NCBI GenBank assembly: GCA_038234715.1
Contig: JBBQTD010000035.1
Span: 1 to 32,822, forward strand
Length of the DNA stretch: 32,822 nt
From: SZAS-103 sp038234715
GTDB lineage: Bacteria; Pseudomonadota; Gammaproteobacteria; Xanthomonadales; Xanthomonadaceae
Reading direction: 5' to 3'
Shown here: in pieces, positions 1-5,691 of the stretch
How positions within the stretch are numbered: position 1 is the stretch's first letter
Layout: each line of letters opens with the position of its first letter
Notes under the pieces: generated by a model
Told to the model about the DNA's origin: nothing
What the model saw: only the letters and a program-made list of their open reading frames with translations
Database searches by the model: none
Translations under genes and position numbers: made by a program

Positions 1-2
1 AA

Positions 3-434
3 GGGCGCTACAAAGCCTGCGTCGTGGACTCGGATCGCTACTTGCTGACGTGCCATCGCTATATCGAACTCAATCCGGTCAGGGTTGCCATGGTGGCGGA
101 ACCGACTGCGTATCGCTGGTCGAGCCATCGCTGCAATGCGAACGGTGAGTTCGATGCGCTGGTGGTGCCGCACGAGCGCTATCTGGCGTTGGGAGACTCG
201 CAGCGAACGCGCCAGTCGGCTTATCGGGCGATTCTTGCGGAGGCGATTTCATCCGATGAACTGGCGCGCATCCGCAACTATCTTCAACAGCAACGCGTGT
301 TGGGGGACCTGCGCTTTCAGGCCCAGGTCGAGGAACTCGCCGGACGCTGTGCGATGATTCGTCCCCGAGGTCACCAAAGGCGAGCGCCAATCGAAGTCGA
401 TCGGGCAACCGACGCAGACCGATTCTTCAAATGA
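3..434 (+). CDS. REP-associated tyrosine transposase (RAYT, IS200-like TnpA), 3' part
   Basis: The reading frame is already open at base 3 and runs to TGA at 432-434, so the N-terminal part, including the HUH catalytic motif, lies outside the window. The visible start of the protein reads GRYKACVVDSDRYLLTCHRY, followed by IELNPVRVAMV and WSSHRCNANG. These are the hallmark C-terminal segments of the RAYT family, single-copy transposases that act on REP hairpins as single-stranded DNA. The Tyr-containing helix (YRYIELNPVRA in most relatives) is intact. The protein ends DADRFFK, and the stop is embedded in the tail TTCAAATGAACCTGACC that reappears inverted near 31474. A GTG at 24 is not the true start, because the conserved GRYK segment lies upstream of it. 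A REP-like hairpin at 26020 could be a substrate. Whether the full gene is intact cannot be seen. Confidence 0.88.
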   Translation, partial: GRYKACVVDSDRYLLTCHRYIELNPVRVAMVAEPTAYRWSSHRCNANGEFDALVVPHERYLALGDSQRTRQSAYRAILAEAISSDELARIRNYLQQQRVLGDLRFQAQVEELAGRCAMIRPRGHQRRAPIEVDRATDADRFFK

Positions 435-469
435 ACCTGACCCCTTTGTCCTGGATTTTCCTGCGTACA

Positions 470-1118
470 CTGGTTTCCGGCACTTACACCACACGGTGCG
501 CGTCGCGCATGACGTTCGCGAGGAAAAACGTCGTGGTGGGAGCCGCCGGTATCGTGTTCGACAGAAAAAAGACCGTGGTTTCGGCTTCCTCGACCGTGGT
601 CGCCAAGAAAAATGCGGTGGTTTCGGTTTCCTCGACCATGGTCGGCAAGATAAATACCGTGGTTTCGGGTTCCTCGACCATGGTCGCCAAGAAAAATGCG
701 GTGGTTTCGGTTTCCTCGACCATGGTCGCCAGGAAAAATACCGTGGTTTCGGGTTCCTCGGCATGGTGTTTTCTGCGGAGACCATGGTTCCGGCGCCGGC
801 GACCACGGTGTTTTTTCCGCCGACCATGGTGTTGGCGGCGAAGTCTGCGATCGCTGCGGCGAAAACCACGATGATGATCGCGCACACCACGGTGTTGGTT
901 GCGGAAACCATGGTCTTTTTCTGTCGACCATGGTGTTGGCCACGATATCCGTGGTGTCGCAGGCGGAAACCATGAAGCCGAACCTGCGCAACATGGTCTT
1001 TTTTCCGGAAACCGCGGTCTTTTTTCATTTGACCACGCTCTTTTTCCCATGGGCCATGCGCTTTTTCCCGCGTTGCGCGCGCTGGACCTCGTCGATCGTG
1101 CGGTGCGCTGATGCGTAC
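470..1118. repeat. 21-bp-period tandem array, about 31 units (array 1)
   Basis: From 470 to about 1118 the DNA runs in units of 21 bp. Each unit starts with [A/G][T/C]GGT and ends in ACC, so neighbouring units join as a near-palindromic core, often ACCATGGT, followed by about 13 variable bases. Between 575 and 742 the units pair into 42-bp higher-order repeats that are nearly identical; GTGGTTTCGG recurs at 575, 617, 659, 701 and 743. From 763 onward the variable parts diverge but the phase is kept. Two units (743-762 and 910-929) are 20 bp. All six frames are open for long stretches because 21 is a multiple of three and the units lack stops, so the long ORFs here are not evidence of a gene. 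In one plus frame the units read T-[MVT]-V-x4 heptads. The array fills the space between the RAYT tail and the 3' end of degV. Function is unknown. Confidence 0.9.
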
Positions 1119-1238
1119 TGACGCGCGGGTGCGGAGGCGGTCATGCAACGTCGCGGGCGACCGCAGAGGCCTGCGGACGTTGGAAATTCTGCTGCATTGC
1201 TGCGGCCTGGAGGAACGCTTGCCGGTTGGCGCTCTGAT

Positions 1239-2192
1239 TCAGCCGAGCGGGAACTTTACTTCATGGGGCTCCGCGGCAAGCCCGATGGTCAATGCGCCTT
1301 CGCCGATGTTGACCATGCCGGTCAGGCCCATCACAGTCTCGCCGAGCTGCACGCCATGTTCCTCGCAGGCCCGGGCGAGTTCGTCGTAGCCGGGCAGCGC
1401 ACGCATCCTGTCGAGCTCGCCGCCGTAGCTGATGTTGACGTTCGGCACCATCAGTCCCTTGCGGACGCGATCAGCAACATAGCCGTACAGAGCCTTCGCG
1501 CCATTGTCGAAACCCTTGGCCTTGCCGACTGCGGCGGTGTCGTTGCGGTAGGCCCGCAGGATCGGCTTGATGTCGAGCAGGGTGCCCAGCGTCGCCTTCA
1601 TCCAGGTCACGCTGCGGTCGCCGCGCTTCATGGCGCGGGCGCGCAGGTACTTCACGTCGCGCACCACTGCGTAGCCGTAGGTGTTTTTCGTGAGCTCCGT
1701 GAGACGATCGTAGATGGGGTTGAAATCCGCGCCTTCCGCGATCATGCGCACGCCTTCAATCACGGTGATCGCCTGGCCGGCGAACAGGGTCTGGCTGTCG
1801 ATCACGCGCATCTGGAAGATGCCTTTGAGGCCGGCTTCCTTGCGGATGGGATGGTAGTAGCGAAGGATCTCGCGGCTGGCCATCACCGAGTTCTCGTAGA
1901 TCGGGCTGCGCGAGGACATGATCGTCAGGCAGAACACGAAGTCGAAGTCGACGACCAGCTTGGTCAGGAACAATTCGCGGATCTGTTCGACGGTGAACGG
2001 GGTCGATTCGGCCGCGTGGCCGTGGACGCCAAGGTGTTCACGATAGAACCGCAGGCTCTCCACGGCGTTGCGTTCGTCGACGAACGTGGCGTTGCCCATG
2101 TGCACCTTGATCGGTTGCACGATGACACGGTGTGCATCGAGATAGTCGCGGGGCAACTCGCAGGTCGAATCAACCACAAGTCCGATACGCAT
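1239..2192 (-). CDS. DegV family protein (fatty-acid-binding EDD fold)
   Basis: A 317-aa protein, close to the usual 280-320 aa of the family. The N-terminus reads MRIGLVVDSTCELPRDYL, matching the first DegV motif (a beta strand followed by DSTxxLP). Further motifs are TPFTVEQIRELF, the serine-rich LTIMSSRSPIYE around residue 90 that lines the fatty-acid carboxylate site in known structures, VIDSQTLFAGQ in the middle, and TVMGLTGMVNIGEGALTIG at the C-terminus. DegV proteins bind long-chain fatty acids; some act with a fatty acid kinase, but no kinase gene is visible here. The ATG at 2192 has a strong ribosome-binding site (GGGGGA, about 6 nt upstream). The gene stands alone between the tsf-rpsB terminator and array 1. 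I see no terminator directly after the stop. Confidence 0.93.
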   Translation of the reverse strand: MRIGLVVDSTCELPRDYLDAHRVIVQPIKVHMGNATFVDERNAVESLRFYREHLGVHGHAAESTPFTVEQIRELFLTKLVVDFDFVFCLTIMSSRSPIYENSVMASREILRYYHPIRKEAGLKGIFQMRVIDSQTLFAGQAITVIEGVRMIAEGADFNPIYDRLTELTKNTYGYAVVRDVKYLRARAMKRGDRSVTWMKATLGTLLDIKPILRAYRNDTAAVGKAKGFDNGAKALYGYVADRVRKGLMVPNVNISYGGELDRMRALPGYDELARACEEHGVQLGETVMGLTGMVNIGEGALTIGLAAEPHEVKFPLG

Positions 2193-2282
2193 GAGAATCC
2201 CCCGCGACGCTGCCCGGAAAGTGGAGCAACGACTCTATTCATTTCACGAACGCCCGGCTTTGTCCAGTGAACCCCGTCCCGG

Positions 2283-2313
2283 AACAAGAAAAGCCGCAAT
2301 CGCTCGCGGCTTT
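2283..2313 (-). terminator. Rho-independent terminator of the rpsB-tsf operon
   Basis: On the minus strand the stem AAAGCCGC / GCGGCTTT (2313-2306 with 2297-2290) has an 8-nt loop and is followed by TTTTCTTGTT. It lies about 180 nt downstream of the tsf stop and upstream of degV, so it most likely ends the rpsB-tsf transcript. The plus-strand reading has no T tract after the stem. Confidence 0.8.
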
Positions 2314-2375
2314 CTGGTTGCTCCGATTTAATACGGAGCGGCTCTTGCTTGAGAGTCCGGCCAAGGATGGCCGGT
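2314..2375 (-). ncRNA. Cluster of three stem-loops before the terminator (3' UTR or small RNA candidate)
   Basis: Just ahead of the terminator, in the minus direction, three small hairpins follow one another: CCGGCC/GGCCGG with a 6-nt loop (2374-2357), CTCT/AGAG (2355-2342), and GCTCCG/CGGAGC with an 8-nt loop (2339-2320). With the terminator this gives a compact structured RNA of about 90 nt. It could be the tsf 3' UTR, an sRNA processed from it, or a separate transcript. No promoter was recognised. Confidence 0.3.
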
Positions 2376-2488
2376 CACTACCTATGGGACTTGCCTACAC
2401 CACAACCGCATCCCGGTCGTTGGGTCTGGCGGCGATGGACCGCCGCACACACTACACCCGCCACCAACACACCATCAGGCACATACAC

Positions 2489-3367
2489 CTAAGCGAGACC
2501 CGCCTGCTTCATGACCTCGGCACGGAAATCATCTCCCGGTGCCGGCTTGTCGATGCCTTCGCCAACGGCGAGTCGCGAGAAGCCCAGGACCTGCGCGCCG
2601 GCCTTCTTCAGTACTGCGTCCACGGTCGAATTGGTATCGAGCACATAGGCCTGGCCGGTCAGGCACATTTCCGACAAGACCTTGTTGACCTTTCCGCTGA
2701 TCATCTTCTCGAGGATCTCGGCGGGCTTGCCAGTGTCCTTGACCTGTGCGAGCGCGATGTCCTTTTCCTTCTTGACGATCTCGGCGGGCACCTGGTCTGG
2801 CGACACGTAAGGCGGGTTCATTGCCGCCACATGCATCGCAAGTCCGCGAGCGAGTTCGATATCGCCCCCCTTGAGTTCGACCAGCACGCCGATCCTGCCG
2901 CCGTGCACGTACGCGCCGACGTTGTGCGTGCTGTCGATGCGCGCCATGCGACGCACCTGCAGATTCTCGCCGATCTTCGAGACGAGCCACTGGCGCGCTT
3001 CCTCGACGCTGTTGTCGTAGGCAGTCTTCGATGCCTTGAGTGCATCGACATCGCCAGCTCCACTTGCGAGTGCGGTCTTCGCGACTTCGTCCCCGAACGC
3101 GATGAAGTTGGCGTCCTTGGCGACGAAGTCAGTCTCGGAGTTGACCTCGACGAGCACGGCCTTGCCGGTCCCTTGCGCGAGGAACACGCGACCTTCAGCA
3201 GCGATGCGCCCGGATTTCTTGTCGGCTTTGGCCAGACCCGTCACGCGCAGGTGTTCCATTGCTGCTTCGATGTCGCCGCCCTTCTCGGACAGGGCCTTCT
3301 TGCATTCCATCATGCCGGCGCCAGAGCGCTCGCGCAGTTCTTTCACCAGGGTGGCGGTGATTTCCAT
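2489..3367 (-). CDS. tsf: Translation elongation factor Ts
   Basis: A 292-aa protein starting MEITATLVKELRERSGAGMM. It shows the EF-Ts signature 1 (ELRERSGAGMMECKKAL, residues about 10-26), the GGDIEAAMEHLR segment, and the core motif SETDFVAKDANF that contacts EF-Tu and corresponds to the conserved TDFV motif at about residue 80 of the E. coli protein. EF-Ts recycles EF-Tu by catalysing GDP release. The frame is open upstream to 3454, but the 29 extra residues are not EF-Ts-like. The ATG at 3367 has GAGGTCG as a plausible ribosome-binding site. The gene lies 111 bp downstream of rpsB in the same operon and ends ahead of the terminator at 2283-2313. Nothing is unusual in its length or motifs. 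Confidence 0.97.
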   Translation of the reverse strand: MEITATLVKELRERSGAGMMECKKALSEKGGDIEAAMEHLRVTGLAKADKKSGRIAAEGRVFLAQGTGKAVLVEVNSETDFVAKDANFIAFGDEVAKTALASGAGDVDALKASKTAYDNSVEEARQWLVSKIGENLQVRRMARIDSTHNVGAYVHGGRIGVLVELKGGDIELARGLAMHVAAMNPPYVSPDQVPAEIVKKEKDIALAQVKDTGKPAEILEKMISGKVNKVLSEMCLTGQAYVLDTNSTVDAVLKKAGAQVLGFSRLAVGEGIDKPAPGDDFRAEVMKQAGLA

Positions 3368-3426
3368 CGATTCGACCTCAATGCTTGCGAAGGATGCGCA
3401 CGGCGCGTCCGGGAATGGATATGGAT

Positions 3427-3452
3427 GCGGCGGAGCAGGGTGGCTCCGCCGC
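3427..3452 (-). promoter_or_regulatory. Perfect 10-bp hairpin between rpsB and tsf
   Basis: GCGGCGGAGC and GCTCCGCCGC pair perfectly around a 6-nt loop, about 27 nt after the rpsB stop and 60 nt before the tsf start. No T tract follows in the minus direction, so it is not a simple terminator. It could set the S2 to EF-Ts ratio by partial attenuation or by protecting or processing the mRNA. The function is inference. Confidence 0.5.
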
Positions 3453-3478
3453 ATGACACTGGCTTGTACAGCCGAGGC

Positions 3479-4363
3479 TTACTCGGCAGCGCGTGGCTTG
3501 TCACCCAGTTGCGGGCGGCGTGGCGGCGCGGGCGGGCGCTTGGAAGGCGGACGACGATCGCGATCGTTGCCAGGACGCCGCTCGTTCGGTGCCGTGCGCT
3601 TTTTCTTGTCGTCGTTCGGCACCGGGTTGCCCTCGGCGTCAAGCTCGACGAATTCGTCTTCGCTGCGACCGACGATTGGCGCTGCGGCCTTGCCTTCGAG
3701 CACCGCGTCGGCGGCGGCATGGGCGTACAGCTGCACCGCGCGGATCGCATCGTCGTTGCCCGGGATCGCATAGTCCACGAGGTTGGGGTCGTAATTGGTA
3801 TCGACCACGGCGACAACCGGGATGCCGAGCTTCTTGGCTTCCATCACGGCGATGTTTTCGTGGCCGATGTCGATCACGAACAGCGCGTCGGGCAGGCGTT
3901 CGAGGTTCTTGATTCCGCCCAGCGAGCTGTCGAGCTTCTCGCGCTCGCGGCGACGCTGCAGTACCTCATGTTTCACCAACTTTTCGAACGTGCCGTCCGT
4001 CTCGGCGGCTTCGAGTTCCTTCAGGCGCGACACCGACTGCTTGACGGTGCGGAAATTGGTGAGGGTTCCGCCGAGCCAGCGCTGGGTCATGTAGGGCATG
4101 CCGCAACGGGTGGCTTCTTCCTTCACCGCGTCGCGCGCCGAGCGCTTGGTGCCGATGAACAGGATGCTGCCGCGCTTCTGCGCAATCGCCGACAGGAAGT
4201 TCATCGCGTCGGTGAACAGCGGGACGGTCTTTTCGAGATTGATGATGTGGATCTTGCCGCGGGCGCCGAAGATGTACGGAGCCATCTTGGGGTTCCAGTA
4301 GCGGGTCTGGTGGCCGAAATGCACGCCGGCTTCCAGCATCTGGCGCATGGTGACTTGGGGCAT
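3479..4363 (-). CDS. rpsB: 30S ribosomal protein S2, with basic proline-rich C-terminal tail
   Basis: A 294-aa protein beginning MPQVTMRQMLEAGVHFGHQT, the canonical S2 N-terminus (signature 1). Further motifs are YWNPKMAPYIFGARGKIHII, RWLGGTLTNFRTVKQS, DALFVIDIGHENIAVMEAKK and PVVAVVDTNYDPNLVDYAIPGNDDAIRA. S2 binds the platform side of the 30S subunit and is among the last proteins to assemble. The globular part ends near residue 245. It is followed by about 50 residues rich in Arg, Lys and Pro (for example PNERRPGNDRDRRPPSKRPP), well beyond the 241 residues of E. coli S2. The ATG at 4363 is preceded by AGGA about 10 nt upstream. The open frame extending to 4624 covers the leader and is not protein-like. 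The gene is followed by tsf. Confidence 0.97.
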   Translation of the reverse strand: MPQVTMRQMLEAGVHFGHQTRYWNPKMAPYIFGARGKIHIINLEKTVPLFTDAMNFLSAIAQKRGSILFIGTKRSARDAVKEEATRCGMPYMTQRWLGGTLTNFRTVKQSVSRLKELEAAETDGTFEKLVKHEVLQRRREREKLDSSLGGIKNLERLPDALFVIDIGHENIAVMEAKKLGIPVVAVVDTNYDPNLVDYAIPGNDDAIRAVQLYAHAAADAVLEGKAAAPIVGRSEDEFVELDAEGNPVPNDDKKKRTAPNERRPGNDRDRRPPSKRPPAPPRRPQLGDKPRAAE

Positions 4364-4589
4364 TGTTGTGAGTCCTGATAGTGGAATGTTTATGCGATTG
4401 CATTCATGAAAAGTCCGCACAGGGCGGCGGCTTCTCGCGAGGAAATCGCACTCACTATTCCGGGGTTGGGCTTCCGCAGGCCCAGCGGCAACGACCTCCT
4501 TGCGGAGGACCCCGGTGCCGGTTGACAGCCTGCGTGTGGATTCGCCGATGTCGCACGGCGTGGGCGGATTGTGGGCAAGCCCACAGAGC
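4364..4589 (-). promoter_or_regulatory. Structured 5' leader of rpsB, likely S2-responsive
   Basis: The stretch between the predicted transcription start (about 4589) and the rpsB ATG is about 225 nt and rich in hairpins: TGTGGGC/GCCCACA (4585-4570), CCTCC-GCAA-GGAGG (4508-4495, with a GNRA tetraloop), and TGGGC/GCCCA nearby. In gammaproteobacteria the rpsB-tsf leader is a known site of autogenous repression by S2. The position and structure fit that, but I did not match it base by base to a covariance model. Confidence 0.55.
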
Positions 4590-4595
4590 CTCGGA

Positions 4596-4624
4596 ATAAT
4601 AGCCGCTAACCCAGGCTCAGGCAA
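4596..4624 (-). promoter_or_regulatory. Sigma70-type promoter of rpsB-tsf
   Basis: Minus strand TTGCCT (4624-4619), 17-bp spacer, TATTAT (4601-4596): five of six matches in the -10 box, four in the -35 box, and ideal spacing. The predicted start is about 4589, immediately before the structured leader. Confidence 0.75.
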
Positions 4625-4867
4625 GTTGTTGTTCCGTCAGGCCGATACCTGAGTCGGTCTGCCGAGGATCCGGTAGGCGGAACTAGGGAGGCCATCGCTG
4701 TCCGTAAAGGTCGGAAAGGACGCGAGAGTTCCCATGTCAATGGGCCACATCTTTAAGTCTTGCGAACATTGCGTCCTTACCGGACAAACTCTCTGCTGGC
4801 TTGACCGCGCTTCAGGCAGCTGGAGGTGTTCCACTCCGGACGTTGACCTCATGATCCAGGGCTGGCT
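4625..4867. other. Intergenic stretch between the rpsB and map promoters, no gene seen
   Basis: About 240 bp with visibly lower GC than the flanking genes. The minus frame is open for 132 codons (4637-5035), but it overlaps the conserved start of map and resembles no family I recognise. No repeat or RNA gene is evident. It may be remnant DNA. Confidence 0.4.
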
Positions 4868-4896
4868 ATCGCACCGCCGATGCGATAGCGGATAAT
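4866..4896 (+). promoter_or_regulatory. Promoter of map with short leader; 8-bp hairpin at -35 region
   Basis: GATAAT (4891-4896) is a good -10 box lying only 8 nt before the map ATG, so transcription should start at or within a base or two of the start codon. No strong -35 is visible (ATCGCA at 4868-4873 with a 17-bp spacer). A perfect inverted repeat CTATCGCA/TGCGATAG (4866-4873 and 4881-4888) spans the -35 region and spacer and could be an operator. Confidence 0.5.
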
Positions 4897-4904
4897 CCCG
4901 GCCC

Positions 4905-5681
4905 ATGCCCGTCACCATCAAGACCGAAGACGAAATTGCGAAGATGCGCGTCGCCGGGCGACTTGCCGCTGAAGTGCTGCAGATCGTAGCCCCCCATGTG
5001 AAGGCGGGCGCGAGCACCGCCGAACTCGATCGCATCTGCCACGATCACATCGTCAACGTGCAGCAGGCGATTCCGGCCAACGTGGGTTATCGCGGCTTCC
5101 CGGCGACCGTTTGCACATCGGTCAACAACGTGATCTGCCACGGAATCCCCAGCGACGCGAAGATCCTCAAGGACGGCGACATCGTCAACATCGATGTCAC
5201 GGTCATCAAGGACGGCCTGCACGGCGATACCAGCCGCATGTATATGGTCGGGGACCCGCCCGTGCTCGCGCGGCGACTCGTCGACGTCACCCGCGAGGCG
5301 ATGTGGCGCGCGATTCGCATCGTAAAGCCCGGCGCGACGCTCGGCGATGTCGGCCACGCGATCCAGAGCTATGTCGAGGCCGAGCGATTCAGCGTCGTGC
5401 GTGAATACTGTGGCCATGGCATCGGTCGGATTTACCACGAAGATCCGCAGGTGCTCCATTACGGCCGTCCGGGCGACGGCATGGTGCTCAAGCGCCACAT
5501 GACCTTCACGATCGAGCCGATGGTGAACGCCGGCGCACGCCACACGCGGTTGATGCCGGACGGCTGGACGGTGGTGACGCGGGACCGTTCGCTGTCGGCG
5601 CAATGGGAGCATACGGTGCTGGTGACCGACGACGGCGTGGATGTACTCACGCGCGTACCCGGTGACGACAATATCCTGTGA
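4905..5681 (+). CDS. map: Methionine aminopeptidase, type I
   Basis: A 258-aa protein, the typical length for bacterial type I enzymes. It removes the initiator Met from nascent proteins in the cytoplasm. The five metal ligands of the pita-bread fold are visible: the Asp of VNIDVTVIKDG, the Asp of HGDTSRM, the His of CGHGIGRIYHEDP, the Glu of FTIEPMVNAG and the Glu of QWEHTVLVTDDG. The N-terminus MPVTIKTEDEIAKMRVAGRL is canonical. No ribosome-binding site precedes the ATG; with the -10 box 8 nt upstream, this fits a leaderless mRNA. It is divergent from rpsB-tsf and followed closely by glnD, the usual arrangement in this bacterial group. Confidence 0.97.
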   Translation: MPVTIKTEDEIAKMRVAGRLAAEVLQIVAPHVKAGASTAELDRICHDHIVNVQQAIPANVGYRGFPATVCTSVNNVICHGIPSDAKILKDGDIVNIDVTVIKDGLHGDTSRMYMVGDPPVLARRLVDVTREAMWRAIRIVKPGATLGDVGHAIQSYVEAERFSVVREYCGHGIGRIYHEDPQVLHYGRPGDGMVLKRHMTFTIEPMVNAGARHTRLMPDGWTVVTRDRSLSAQWEHTVLVTDDGVDVLTRVPGDDNIL

Positions 5682-5691
5682 ACGCCAGTTC

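Noticed and set aside
431..1148. Long overlapping ORFs on both strands through array 1 as repeat proteins
   Set aside because: A stop-free 21-bp unit keeps every frame open; the palindromic core gives T-M-V heptads on both strands. No frame has a convincing start, signal or domain, and two 20-bp units shift the frame without compensation nearby.
1119..1238. Short minus-strand frame ending QRPQASAVARDVA between degV and array 1
   Set aside because: It looks protein-like, but it lacks a usable start and is only about 30 codons long.
4637..5035. 132-codon minus ORF between rpsB and map
   Set aside because: It overlaps the conserved map start antisense and shows no family similarity or ribosome-binding site.
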